In this document: positions 1-7,980 of the stretch, piece by piece
How the letters are laid out: the number at the start of each line of letters is the position of its first letter
Numbering within the stretch: position 1 is the first letter of the stretch
From: MFZZ01 sp964582715
GTDB taxonomy: Bacteria > Patescibacteriota > Microgenomatia > UBA1406 > GWC2-37-13
Length of the DNA stretch: 64,000 bases
Direction: 5' to 3'
Assembly: GCA_964582715.1 (NCBI GenBank)
Contig: CAZOSM010000003.1
Location: 124,001-188,000, forward strand
Notes under the pieces: model-generated
Told to the model about the DNA's origin: nothing
The model's input: the letters and a program-made list of their open reading frames with translations, nothing else
Databases searched by the model: none
Made by a program: the position numbers and the translations under genes

Positions 1-2
1 CT

Positions 3-641
3 CATCATGTTTATAAATTGTTAAAACGAGAGTCGCATGATATTGAGGAAGAAATAAAAGAGATTGAATCGCTTGTTACCCATAAAAAAGTAGTGGCAAT
101 TGGTGAAATTGGAATGGACCGGCATGAGTATCAGGAAACTGTGTACGCAGAGTATCAGGTGGATACTACTTTTATTGAATTACAGAAAGCTTTATTTCAA
201 AAACAATTTGAACTTGCCACAAGATATAACAAGAGCCTGATTATTCATAATAGAGAGGCAAAAGAAGACTTATTGCCTCTTGTAAAGACAATGTGGGATA
301 CGTCATTGCAACATAAAGCAGTATTTCATTGCTGTGAACCAGATGAGGAGTTATTGAACTTTGCAAAAGACCATCATATGTTTCTTGGAGTTGATGGGGA
401 TGTTACTTTCATAAAAGAAAAGCAACAGTTTATTCCAAAAATTCCACTAGAAATGTTAGTGTTAGAAACTGATAGTCCATTTTTACTTCCAGAGCCATTG
501 CGAAGTGAAAAAAAGTACCCTAATAAACCTGGTAATATTCATCTTATTGCAGAAACTGTAGCAAAATTACGAAAAGAAGAAGTTTCAACTATCGTTAAAG
601 TAACTACAGAAAATGCAAAAAGACTTTTTGGTATTTCTTAA
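3..641 (+). CDS. TatD family metal-dependent hydrolase (5' end outside window)
   Basis: C-terminal part of a TatD-type DNase/hydrolase, a TIM-barrel enzyme that cleaves DNA or other phosphoesters using divalent metals. The frame is open to the left edge: codons before the TTG at 18 read HHVYK, fitting the usual family GxHPHH segment, so the gene begins outside the window and the TTG is not its start. Family motifs visible are AIGEIGMD, IIHNREA, the FHC segment, ETDSPFL, and a TTENAKRLFGI ending typical of TatD. About 212 residues are present of the family's roughly 260. The 3' end overlaps the convergent small membrane gene by 4 bp. Family assignment is firm; the physiological substrate is unknown. 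Confidence 0.9.
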   Translation, partial: HHVYKLLKRESHDIEEEIKEIESLVTHKKVVAIGEIGMDRHEYQETVYAEYQVDTTFIELQKALFQKQFELATRYNKSLIIHNREAKEDLLPLVKTMWDTSLQHKAVFHCCEPDEELLNFAKDHHMFLGVDGDVTFIKEKQQFIPKIPLEMLVLETDSPFLLPEPLRSEKKYPNKPGNIHLIAETVAKLRKEEVSTIVKVTTENAKRLFGIS

Positions 642-850
642 TCACTCCCTTTTGACCAAAAGACAAAGTGCATCACGACTGCAAATACAAATCCCACCAT
701 ATACTCACCTAAATAAAAGCCAATAGCACCACCTAATACAAACAAAACGACATTAAGAGCAGAATGGAACTCATTAGTCGTTGAAAGTGCCAGATGCATA
801 AAAAGGAGGTAGGCAAAAGAGATTGCAATATATGTCCATAGATCTATCAT
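638..850 (-). CDS. small two-helix membrane protein, hypothetical
   Basis: A 70-residue protein I do not recognise. It is almost entirely hydrophobic, with two or three predicted membrane segments (about residues 5-23, 31-47 and 49-64) and a short polar tail ending SKGSD. It sits 3 bp downstream of the glycosyltransferase gene on the same strand, so the two are probably cotranscribed, and its 3' end overlaps the convergent TatD gene. It could be a small partner of the glycosyltransferase in envelope polysaccharide synthesis, but only position supports this. Confidence 0.6.
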   Translation of the reverse strand: MIDLWTYIAISFAYLLFMHLALSTTNEFHSALNVVLFVLGGAIGFYLGEYMVGFVFAVVMHFVFWSKGSD

Positions 851-853
851 AGA

Positions 854-1963
854 TTAGGTAAGTTTATTAACTAAATCTAACCACTGAGTTCTAAATTTAT
901 CTGGACTAAAATCTTGTGCTCTTGCAAATGCTTCTACACTGACCTTTTTCCGTAAGATTTTGTCATAGTAGAGTTGAGATATTTTTTCTGCAATATCACG
1001 AGGATCATTTGGGTTTGCAAAATGTGCGGCATTTTGAGCAATTTCTCTAAATACTGGAATATCAGATAAGACAGAAGGGGTGCTCATATATCCAGCTTCA
1101 ATAAAAGATAAGCCAAAACCTTCATCGTATGAAGGGAGGATATTTACTTTTGCTTTTTTATAAAGTGAAAGTAAATCAATATCCGAAATATATCCTGGGA
1201 AAATAAACCTCTTATCGGTCCGAGCTATTCTTAAAAACATCTGAAGTGATTGTTGCCAAGGATGAAAAGTTTCTGCTTTTGATTGTGGATTTTCGGGACT
1301 GAAAACCTTTCCTACACAAACACAAGTAACGTTTGCCATCTGCACTGCTTTGGCTAAATTGATCAAGTTTTTATTCCATGTACCATCTCCAACATATAAG
1401 ACAAAATCCTGCAAATTACGAAGATTTTCAGAAGCAAATTGATGAATACTCATGTCACTAAACTCAGGAACAGATCCAGTTTGCTCTTTGCGAAATGGGT
1501 GAGGTCCATCTGTATCTAAATGAGGCAGGTAGGTACGAGGTACTGTGGCGTAGATAACTCGGATTCTCTTATCAGGTATTTTTAATATTTGAATAATATC
1601 TTTTTTACTTGCGTCTGAGTCTGTAATAATATAATCATAGTTTTTTAATGACCAGTTATTGAGAAATTTCATTATTTTGCCTTTTAATCCAACTGGGAAG
1701 GCTTTTGGATATTTAAATGGTATGAGATCATGAATAACTGCGATCTGCCTTTTACCAATTTTTCCCATTTTAAGTGGCTTTTGCAAATGATTAAAAAAGG
1801 GATTTATGAATACATGAGTATGAGGTATAGAATCAATATCTTTTGTAAAAGTAAAGTCATTACCTAAGTATTCATACATAAGCTGCATATATCTTCCCAC
1901 ACCTCGTACTTTACTTTTTTCATCTGTTGCGGTTGGATCATATACATATACTGGTGCATTCAT
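854..1963 (-). CDS. glycosyltransferase, GT4 family (GT-B fold)
   Basis: Transfers a sugar from a nucleotide-sugar donor, most likely to an envelope glycan. The N-terminal half has the acceptor-side motifs of GT4 enzymes: a GVGRY segment near the start, HDLIPFKYP, and ITDSDASKKDI. The C-terminal half begins at YVGDGTWNKNL and contains FPGYISDIDLL and the donor-binding EGFGLSFIEAG motif (the E-x7-E signature), followed by the usual PVFREI segment. An upstream in-frame ATG at 1990 exists. I prefer the ATG at 1963 because a TAGAAT box lies 7 nt before it, matching the leaderless pattern in this window, and homologues begin just before the first beta strand. Sugar and acceptor cannot be told from sequence. 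Confidence 0.85.
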   Translation of the reverse strand: MNAPVYVYDPTATDEKSKVRGVGRYMQLMYEYLGNDFTFTKDIDSIPHTHVFINPFFNHLQKPLKMGKIGKRQIAVIHDLIPFKYPKAFPVGLKGKIMKFLNNWSLKNYDYIITDSDASKKDIIQILKIPDKRIRVIYATVPRTYLPHLDTDGPHPFRKEQTGSVPEFSDMSIHQFASENLRNLQDFVLYVGDGTWNKNLINLAKAVQMANVTCVCVGKVFSPENPQSKAETFHPWQQSLQMFLRIARTDKRFIFPGYISDIDLLSLYKKAKVNILPSYDEGFGLSFIEAGYMSTPSVLSDIPVFREIAQNAAHFANPNDPRDIAEKISQLYYDKILRKKVSVEAFARAQDFSPDKFRTQWLDLVNKLT

Positions 1964-2089
1964 AAGATACATTCTATCAGAAAAAGGCATTCTAAAACTA
2001 TGGCTAAAATTCGCCCATATACAGGTTTTTTTGAGTAACGCAGTATATTGTATTGATTAATATATTTGTTTTATTATTGGTTGATTGTA

Positions 2090-2119
2090 GTATTATGAGA
2101 TGAGGATTAGGAATGTCAA
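2090..2119 (-). promoter_or_regulatory. minus-strand promoter-like element before the glycosyltransferase
   Basis: TTGACA (2119-2114) and TAATAC (2095-2090) with an 18-nt spacer, reading toward the glycosyltransferase. It lies in the 196-nt gap after folA and would give a leader of about 120 nt if transcription starts near 2083. No strong terminator was seen after folA, so read-through is also possible. Confidence 0.45.
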
Positions 2120-2159
2120 CATTTATGACATTTTTAGTTTGGATTGTAACAGAAGGTAA

Positions 2160-2651
2160 TTATTCTTTTACCAGGTCTATGAAAGTAAATCGGAATCCAT
2201 TTTCTTCATGTGTAGAAGTTTCAATGACTTTATTGAATTCATCGTATGGAGGAAAATACACATCACCTTTAATCTCTCCTTCAACCAAGGTAAGATATAG
2301 CTTATCTGTGTGGGCTAAAGCATGTTTAAATATCTCGCCTCCACCAATAATAAAGATTTCATTAGAATCTAGTTGAGTAGCGACAGCTATTGCTTTCTTA
2401 AGAGAATTCACGACAGTACACCCGGCAGCTTGATATGTAGGATCTCTCGTTATGATAATATTTGTTCTATTAGGTAATGGCCTACCAATAGATTCATATG
2501 TTTTTCTTCCCATTATGATAGGATGTCCTGTTGTTATTTCTTTAAATCTTTTTAAGTCAGAAGGGATATTCCAAGGTAACTTATTATCCTTCCCTATAAC
2601 TCGGTTCTTCTTAGCTATGGCAACAACAATACTAATAGTTGGTTTTTTCAT
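2160..2651 (-). CDS. folA: dihydrofolate reductase
   Basis: Reduces dihydrofolate to tetrahydrofolate with NADPH, regenerating the folate oxidised by thymidylate synthase. At 163 residues it has the normal DHFR length. Visible motifs are the N-terminal ISIVVAIAKKNRVIG, the substrate-loop segment LPWNIPSDLKRFK, IIMGRKTYESIGRPLPNR (NADPH binding), IIITRD, and FIIGGGEIFKHAL near the C-terminus. It is the last gene of the dut-thyA cluster and overlaps the deoxyribosyltransferase-like gene upstream by 4 bp, so translation is probably coupled. ThyA in the same cluster makes the dihydrofolate it consumes, which supports the assignment strongly. Confidence 0.97.
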   Translation of the reverse strand: MKKPTISIVVAIAKKNRVIGKDNKLPWNIPSDLKRFKEITTGHPIIMGRKTYESIGRPLPNRTNIIITRDPTYQAAGCTVVNSLKKAIAVATQLDSNEIFIIGGGEIFKHALAHTDKLYLTLVEGEIKGDVYFPPYDEFNKVIETSTHEENGFRFTFIDLVKE

Positions 2652-3013
2652 AAGAGGTTCATAATTTGTTCTAATTCATCTTTAATATCTGTAATTTTTT
2701 TATATGGCATAAAACGTGAAGCAATAAGCTGCAGTGAAGTACTTATTTGTGCCTTTTCCTTATAAATGCATATAATGGGGATATCTACTAAGCTGGCCCA
2801 TCCCAGCTCAATACCTTGACCAGTAGACGGGTAGGATACTTCGGCTAGTATAAAAGCACATTCCTTTTTAGCAATAATGTCTTTCGTAAAGGTAGGTTTA
2901 TGACTTTTTGCATGAGGGAAGATGAGTCTAGAAGATGGAATAATCTCTTTAAGAGGTTTATATAAATCATTTTTATAATCAAATCCAGTACTGTGCGAGA
3001 TGTATATTTTCAT
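2648..3013 (-). CDS. nucleoside 2-deoxyribosyltransferase-like protein
   Basis: A 121-residue protein with features of the nucleoside deoxyribosyltransferase / dNMP hydrolase (DNPH1-like) superfamily: an N-terminal beta strand MKIYISHS, and the central FILAEVSYPSTGQGIELGWA segment, in which the Glu corresponds to the family's nucleophile region and the GIELG loop is typical. It lies between thyA and folA, so a role in cleaving or exchanging the base of deoxynucleotides is plausible. An ATG 12 nt further upstream overlaps thyA; I chose the ATG at 3013, separated from the thyA stop by a single T, the same TAATATG junction seen at fmt. Family assignment is moderate; the exact reaction is unknown. 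Confidence 0.65.
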   Translation of the reverse strand: MKIYISHSTGFDYKNDLYKPLKEIIPSSRLIFPHAKSHKPTFTKDIIAKKECAFILAEVSYPSTGQGIELGWASLVDIPIICIYKEKAQISTSLQLIASRFMPYKKITDIKDELEQIMNLL

Positions 3014-3014
3014 A

Positions 3015-3932
3015 TTAAACTGCAACGGGTGCTTTTATAGCAGGATGTGGATCATAATTTTCTAATGTAATATCGTCAAATGTAAAAGAAAAGATATCAG
3101 TTACTTTGGGATTAATAGAAATAGTAGGGAAAGCCCGTGGATCTCTCCCTAATTGCTCTTTTACTTGTTCAATATGATTCTTATAGATATGAGCATCTCC
3201 AAATGTATGAACAAAGTCTCCTGGTTTAAGATTTGTAACATGAGCAATCATTAACGTCAGTAGAGCATATGAGGCTATATTAAAGGGAACACCTAGAAAC
3301 ATGTCAGCACTTCTTTGGTAGAGTTGGCATGAAAGTTTGCCATTTAATACATAAAACTGAAAAAGAGTATGGCATGGAGGTAAACCTGCCTTTGCCATCT
3401 CTTCAATGTCCGAAGCATTCCAAGCGCTTACAATTAATCTGCGGGAATTTGGATTTTTCCTTATCTGACTTACTAAATTGGCTATTTGATCGACTTCTTT
3501 CCCATCGGGTCCCTTCCAATGCCGCCATTGGACTCCATACACTGGACCTAAATTACCCCACTTTTGAGCAAAATCATCACTTTCTTTAATACTTTTTATA
3601 AAATCTTCTTGACTTAGAGGTGTATTTCCATCATTTTGTGTCACTTCTTTGTAAAAACGGTAAGGCCAATCATCCCAAATATGAACATTATTATCAACTA
3701 AATATTTAATATTCTGATCTCCTTGTAAGAACCAAAGGAGTTCATGAATAATTCCTCTTAAAAAGACTTTTTTTGTAGTTAATAAAGGAAATCCATCAGA
3801 AAGGTCAAAGCGAATTTGACGACCAAAAACACTGTAGGTCCCGGTCCCTGTACGGTCATCTTTATATACACCATTATCTAATATATCCGTAAGCAGATTT
3901 AAATATTGATATTCAGGGTGATTCGTTTTCAT
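3015..3932 (-). CDS. thyA: thymidylate synthase (ThyA type)
   Basis: Methylates dUMP to dTMP using methylene-tetrahydrofolate and releases dihydrofolate. The 305-residue length fits ThyA forms with the extra segment between residues 90 and 130, as in Lactobacillus casei. Clear motifs are DDRTGTGTYSVFG near the N-terminus, LLTTKKVFLRGIIHELLW, the active-site segment AGLPPCHTLFQFYV with the catalytic Cys, CQLYQRSADMFLGVPFNIASY, and the folate-site region FVHTFGDAHIYKNH. It follows dut by 26 nt and precedes the deoxyribosyltransferase-like gene and folA, forming a dedicated dTMP synthesis cluster. The classical thyA/folA pair suggests the cell makes dTMP from dUMP rather than relying only on scavenged thymidine. 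Confidence 0.98.
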   Translation of the reverse strand: MKTNHPEYQYLNLLTDILDNGVYKDDRTGTGTYSVFGRQIRFDLSDGFPLLTTKKVFLRGIIHELLWFLQGDQNIKYLVDNNVHIWDDWPYRFYKEVTQNDGNTPLSQEDFIKSIKESDDFAQKWGNLGPVYGVQWRHWKGPDGKEVDQIANLVSQIRKNPNSRRLIVSAWNASDIEEMAKAGLPPCHTLFQFYVLNGKLSCQLYQRSADMFLGVPFNIASYALLTLMIAHVTNLKPGDFVHTFGDAHIYKNHIEQVKEQLGRDPRAFPTISINPKVTDIFSFTFDDITLENYDPHPAIKAPVAV

Positions 3933-3958
3933 ATCGGTTATATGTTAAGATCAGGAGG

Positions 3959-4405
3959 TCACTTATTTCCAGTTGAGCCAAATCCACCTCGAGATTCTGA
4001 TTTAATACTTTCAACTACATCAAAATCTACAACTTTTGCTATCTGTACTAAAAGGGCTTGTGCAATTCTTTCACCTTTTTCTATGACGACATCTTCTTTT
4101 GAAAAATTGAGTACCTGAACTCCAATTTCGTCTTTATCTCCATGATAATCTTGATCAATAACACCAATTCCATTTGCTACCATCAGCTTTTTCTTTAGGG
4201 GAGTTGAGCTTCGGCTTGCTACCATAAGGAAATAACCTTTAGGAACTTCAATAACAACATTTGCTGGAATAATAGTTGGTTCAAAGGGAGGTATAACGGT
4301 GGTTTCTCTAGCATACAGATCAAACGCTACAGAACCTTCTGTCTGATATTGAGGAAGAGGTAATGATGTGTCGATAAGTTTAATTTTTATTTTCACTGTA
4401 GTCAT
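3959..4405 (-). CDS. dut: deoxyuridine triphosphatase (dUTPase)
   Basis: Hydrolyses dUTP to dUMP and pyrophosphate, keeping uracil out of DNA and supplying ThyA with substrate. The 148-residue length is standard for the trimeric dUTPase. The conserved motifs are present in order: GSVAFDLYA near residue 25, VASRSSTPLKK (motif 2), NGIGVIDQDYHGD (motif 3, with the catalytic Asp), KGERIAQALL (motif 4), and the C-terminal RGGFGSTG (motif 5), which closes over the active site. It is the first gene of the dut-thyA-folA cluster. Confidence 0.96.
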   Translation of the reverse strand: MTTVKIKIKLIDTSLPLPQYQTEGSVAFDLYARETTVIPPFEPTIIPANVVIEVPKGYFLMVASRSSTPLKKKLMVANGIGVIDQDYHGDKDEIGVQVLNFSKEDVVIEKGERIAQALLVQIAKVVDFDVVESIKSESRGGFGSTGNK

Positions 4406-4707
4406 TCTAGCATAACATCCACAGGAGGGAAAGGTTTTCTAACTGTATCATAAGATATCTTATAACTTCATTAACTATAAAGATAACCAGATAATATTAA
4501 TCATATAGTTTGTGTCTAGTATAAATAAATTTAACTATTATATTTATTGCCCTAACAATCTATCCTTATAATTATTGTTCGTTAATACAGAGATCGAATA
4601 TATTCTTATAGAAATAGATGGTAGGCTAGATATTATGAATTGATAAATAACTCAAAAAATCTTTAGTGATATAATGATGTCAATTAACTTTTAACATTTT
4701 ATCTGAT
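4406..4707. other. AT-rich divergent intergenic region
   Basis: About 300 nt between the dut cluster (leftward) and the hypothetical gene at 4708 (rightward). No coding frame or stable hairpin stands out. A TATAAT at 4670-4675 could serve the rightward gene but no good -35 box accompanies it. Promoters for both flanking units should lie here. Confidence 0.5.
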
Positions 4708-5469
4708 ATGAGTAATTATTTAACTGTTAGTCAAGTAGAAGAGCTGGTTTCTGGAAATAGGTATGTTTATAAGGGAGAAAAGTTCCAAAGTAGGTGTTTT
4801 AGTGGGAATTATCAAAATAGTGAGTACTTACCAGCTTTAGCGCTCCCTGGAGGTGACATAGGCGATCTTGCAACCTTAATCTCAGCAAGTGAATTATATG
4901 GGTTTGATTGTAGTATTCGAGGGAGTATTGAAGTGATGAAAAAGCTTGTAGGAATAGCCTCAAAAACCACATTTCAGCACTTGGTAGAACATACTGCTGA
5001 ACAGTGTCGATATCTGCATTTCTTGTCGGAAAACCCTGAAATATTTTCTTTAAATAATGAAAAACTTACAGAATTCATACAAGATTTAAAAAAACAAGGA
5101 TTTATTGATGAATTAGATCAGTACAGAGCGCCAAAGCAGAAAGAAAGTGCTCTCATCATATATGAGGGTTTAGAAGGTCTTTATCCACAGTTTGAGTTTG
5201 ATTCATTTACTACGGAGTTTAATGCTCAGGTACTCATTTTTCACAGGACCTTAGTAGATGAAAGACGCAAGATGTTTGTATCATATTTGCTTAAAGAAAA
5301 GGTTGTTACTTTACATAACAATCTTGATGAAGATTATCTGTATGAAATTCTTTCAGATGTAGGTGATACTCATTTATTTGAAACGGTACTTAAAATTGAT
5401 CCTCATTTACCTGTATACAATGTAGCTGTTTCAGAGAATGGTAAAGTAAAAGTAGATAAGGCTTCTTAA
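4708..5469 (+). CDS. hypothetical protein with a PGGDIGD motif
   Basis: A 253-residue protein that I cannot assign confidently. There is no signal peptide or membrane segment, so it is probably cytoplasmic. Residues about 40-60 contain ALALPGGDIGDLATLISASELYGF; a PGGDxGDL segment followed by YGF is, from memory, shared by a group of uncharacterised CPR proteins. A following stretch has a His, His and Cys near residues 90-100 (HLVEHTAEQC) that could bind metal. The second half is helix-rich and acidic, with a YEGLEGLYPQFEF segment. It stands alone between two AT-rich non-coding regions. Confidence 0.75.
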   Translation: MSNYLTVSQVEELVSGNRYVYKGEKFQSRCFSGNYQNSEYLPALALPGGDIGDLATLISASELYGFDCSIRGSIEVMKKLVGIASKTTFQHLVEHTAEQCRYLHFLSENPEIFSLNNEKLTEFIQDLKKQGFIDELDQYRAPKQKESALIIYEGLEGLYPQFEFDSFTTEFNAQVLIFHRTLVDERRKMFVSYLLKEKVVTLHNNLDEDYLYEILSDVGDTHLFETVLKIDPHLPVYNVAVSENGKVKVDKAS

Positions 5470-6221
5470 TAGAATATTATTCTTCTATCAGTTATCCCCA
5501 TGTAGGTTCAGTCAATGTGAATAATTTGTGGATAAGTAGCGTATGCTTTTTATTACTCTAAACCTCAGATAGACTAGGGGAGTATAGTATGCGGGAATAA
5601 TTAATATTTTGAGTCAATACTATGACCGATATGTTTTATTATAAGATCTTCCTTGCTTTCTAACTAATTAATATTGGATTTAGGCTTATATAGTAGCTTA
5701 ATTTAGGTATATAATGCTTTTAACAATAACTTGCCCATATTTTGCCGGTAGAGGCATGAAGTTGATCGGGGTAGAGTTAAGACGCAATTATTTTAAATGT
5801 ATATCAATTCTACTGGCAATTATTATTAATGGCTTTGTATAAGTAAAATCATGAATATATATCCCAAGCATGATGGTATTTATCACGTCTTTTGTCAGTA
5901 TTGAATCACCATTGCTAAAGACTCTATATTCCTGGATAGATTGTTACAGGGGCACAAGAAATATACATTTTCCTTATAAAGAACTTTCAAGCTCATATCT
6001 TTAAATTAGAGATAATGATATTTTATATATGGAAAATATTGTAAGTTTGTATTAAATATAAATGAGACTCGTATAGTGAATAAATTTAAAGAATTTTTAT
6101 AGACTTAAGCCTTCATATAGCCTTCTGATTAGTTAATATATTCTTAATATGCTATATATAGTTTGGCGGCAAAATACTATAAGACTTTTTGTATGTTTGT
6201 ATTTTTGTGTTGCCCCAAATG
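5470..6221. other. 752-nt AT-rich non-coding region
   Basis: No open frame of useful length on either strand. It holds two DnaA-box-like nonamers, TTATCCCCA at 5492-5500 and an exact TTATCCACA on the minus strand at 5527-5535, and a possible structured RNA after a TATAAT at 5710-5715. The rest, to the fmt stop at 6222, shows nothing I can name. Confidence 0.5.
5710..5820 (+). ncRNA. possible small structured RNA
   Basis: A TATAAT box at 5710-5715 is followed by sequence whose ends pair: 5742-5752 with 5809-5819, 11 bp containing one G-U pair. The stem encloses about 56 nt with a run of purines (ATCGGGGTAGAG). There is no convincing -35 box and no T-run terminator, so this is a weak candidate. 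Confidence 0.25.
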
Positions 6222-7205
6222 TCAGATCGTAAAAACATTATAAGCCTTATTAAAAGTTTTAAAATCTACCTCATTTTTTCCTTCCAGCTTAACTTTCTGA
6301 ATAATGAGTTGATTATTCTCATAGGTAGCTGAGCTAATGAGTAATCGTTTTTCCCCTTGAGAAGTTTCTATCTTTGTCCATAATCCTGGCCAAGGAGTAA
6401 GTGCGCGGTATAGGTTATATATGAGCTGATGTGAATTATCTAGAATTTGATCTATATCATGTCGTCTATAACTAGACAAATATCTTTTTATAACTTCAGG
6501 ACAATCTTGTAGAGTTAATTTTTTATTCAACAATGTATTATTAAGTTGAGCTAAAGAAATGAAACCATCCTGTTTTTTTAATAAAGAAGAGTAGGTTGCA
6601 TTAGATTCATTTTGAGGCTTTAGTTCAAATTCCCCATTTTTATGTAAATTTTGAAGCTCAGAAATTAGCAGATTACTACCTATTAGTGTTAATCTTTGTT
6701 CCAATTGATTTCGCAACTCATAAGGCTCTATCTGAGTTTCCACTTGAGCGATAATTGGTCCAGCGTCCAGCTTAGAGATAAGTTTGATAATTGAGACACC
6801 AGTAGTAGAATCACCATTCATAATGGCATATGCAGCAGGAGATGGGCCTCTATAAAGAGGCAAAAGTGAAGGATGAATATTCCAAAATCCATACTTTGGT
6901 TTTTCTAGAAGTTCTTTGTTTATGATCTCTCCATAAGCAAAAATAATACACAGATCAATATGGTATTTATCTAATAATCCGATTAACTCTTTTTGACTTT
7001 CTTTAAGGTTTTTATCAAAAACAGGTATGTTATATGCTTGAGCTGTTTTTTTGACCGCTGTGGGCTGAATTTCAAGGCGTTTCCCAATTGGCCTGTCGGG
7101 TTGAGTAATAGCGAGTGATATGGCAAAATCTTTTGATGCATTTATTAATAGTTGCTTAAGTAGTGAGGCTGCAATTTCTGGACTACCAAAATAAGCGATA
7201 TTCAT
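6222..7205 (-). CDS. fmt: methionyl-tRNA formyltransferase
   Basis: Formylates initiator Met-tRNA with 10-formyl-tetrahydrofolate, a cytoplasmic step in translation initiation. Motifs in order are the N-terminal MNIAYFGSPEIA, AITQPDRPIGKR, CIIFAYGEII, NIHPSLLPLYRGPSPAAYAIMNGD with the catalytic Asn and His region and the SLLP signature, TGVSIIKL and LDAGPIIAQ. A C-terminal OB-like domain follows, with LTPWPGLWTKI near residue 265, typical of Fmt. Length (327) is normal. I chose the ATG at 7205 because it begins one nucleotide after the stop of the upstream gene and matches the family N-terminus; an ATG nine nt earlier overlaps that gene. Confidence 0.95.
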   Translation of the reverse strand: MNIAYFGSPEIAASLLKQLLINASKDFAISLAITQPDRPIGKRLEIQPTAVKKTAQAYNIPVFDKNLKESQKELIGLLDKYHIDLCIIFAYGEIINKELLEKPKYGFWNIHPSLLPLYRGPSPAAYAIMNGDSTTGVSIIKLISKLDAGPIIAQVETQIEPYELRNQLEQRLTLIGSNLLISELQNLHKNGEFELKPQNESNATYSSLLKKQDGFISLAQLNNTLLNKKLTLQDCPEVIKRYLSSYRRHDIDQILDNSHQLIYNLYRALTPWPGLWTKIETSQGEKRLLISSATYENNQLIIQKVKLEGKNEVDFKTFNKAYNVFTI

Positions 7206-7206
7206 A

Positions 7207-7707
7207 TTAATCAAGAAATGTAAATGAAGTAATAAATAGAGGTGCTAACTCTTTTGATACCTCTGCAGTAATGAGTTGTCCTTGAGCATTGCGCACACGG
7301 AAATGTACTGTCTTGCCATTATCAAAAGCAATTCCTACTCTGTTTCCCAGTTTCGCCTCCTGACTTGCAGTCTGAGGTGTCGGAAGTGGCTTTGCTGCAC
7401 AATCTACGGTAATAAACTGAGAAGTATTTTTTTCTGAAAGATGAGCTCCAGTACTGGCTTCTTTTGATACTGTGAGCGTTGAAGGAGATAGTAGTTCAAT
7501 ACCACACTCTTCATGTTTATATGTTTCATAATATACTGCCTCCATAAGAGTAGGAGATGGAGCTTGAGAAGGGGTAATACTTAACGTACTTTGAATTTTT
7601 TCATCAGTTTGTTGTATGTACTTCCCATATTGCATACCTCCAACAAAACAGGCTATTACGATAAGACTTGTTATTAAAATAAAAGGACCTTTTTTGCCTT
7701 GAATCAT
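7207..7707 (-). CDS. membrane-anchored or lipoprotein-like hypothetical protein
   Basis: A 166-residue protein with a basic N-terminus, a hydrophobic segment at residues 8-24 and a possible lipobox ending VIAC at Cys20, so it may be a lipoprotein or a simple signal-anchored protein. Next comes a Ser/Thr/Pro linker (about 42-55), then a soluble domain with two further Cys residues (68 and 103) that could pair outside the cell. I do not recognise the domain. It is transcribed with fmt, whose start codon follows after one nucleotide. A TATACT box lies 6 nt before the ATG, indicating a leaderless mRNA. Confidence 0.7.
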   Translation of the reverse strand: MIQGKKGPFILITSLIVIACFVGGMQYGKYIQQTDEKIQSTLSITPSQAPSPTLMEAVYYETYKHEECGIELLSPSTLTVSKEASTGAHLSEKNTSQFITVDCAAKPLPTPQTASQEAKLGNRVGIAFDNGKTVHFRVRNAQGQLITAEVSKELAPLFITSFTFLD

Positions 7708-7713
7708 ACTGAG

Positions 7714-7719
7714 AGTATA
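7714..7719 (-). promoter_or_regulatory. -10 box 6 nt before the start codon of the fmt operon
   Basis: TATACT on the minus strand (7719-7714), then CTCAGT, then the ATG at 7707. Transcription would start on or next to the A of the start codon. No clear -35 box is seen. Confidence 0.5.
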
Positions 7720-7761
7720 TCAAATAATATGTAGTGAATATACGTTTGAAGTATTTATCCC

Positions 7762-7791
7762 TTGACAAAACATAATAAAATTGTGTATATT
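7762..7791 (+). promoter_or_regulatory. promoter of the 6S-like RNA candidate
   Basis: A perfect TTGACA at 7762-7767 and TATATT at 7786-7791, 18 nt apart, with initiation expected near 7798. This is one of the best promoter matches in the window and is followed by a foldable non-coding transcript rather than a gene start. Confidence 0.65.
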
Positions 7792-7797
7792 ATCGTT

Positions 7798-7980
7798 GAT
7801 CCTCCCAATGGAACGTCCAAATGAAATCTTTTTTGAACGCTCTTGGTACAGGGTAACCTCATTTTGAGGCTATAAGATGTTGTTATTTTTAGGATACTAA
7901 AAACATTCTAAGAAGCGCATCCACCCGTAATCTTTTGAAAAAAAGATTCAGTAACGAGTTTCATTCAGGAGGATTCTTTT
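7798..7980 (+). ncRNA. structured RNA of about 183 nt, 6S (SsrS)-like candidate
   Basis: Starts just after a strong TTGACA/TATATT promoter and ends in a T-run. The two ends pair as a long interrupted rod: 7798-7805 with 7968-7975 (8 bp), 7807-7814 with 7958-7965 (8 bp, one G-U), and 7825-7834 with 7939-7948 (10 bp). Inner elements include a CCTCA/TGAGG hairpin at 7857-7868 and an apical UUUUUAG/CUAAAAA hairpin at 7886-7903. The closing stem with TTCTTTTT behind it would also act as the terminator. Length, rod shape with an open centre, and independent promoter resemble 6S RNA, which binds the RNA polymerase holoenzyme. Sequence identity to known 6S was not tested. A leader of rho is the alternative. 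Confidence 0.5.

Noticed and set aside
5470..6221. Decayed gene between the hypothetical protein and fmt
   Set aside because: Short frames in all phases give AT-rich translations without recognisable motifs, so no pseudogene could be supported.
7798..7980. tmRNA, RNase P RNA or SRP RNA
   Set aside because: No tRNA-like ends with CCA, no tag reading frame, no RNase P core sequences and no SRP GGAA tetraloop-type motifs were seen.
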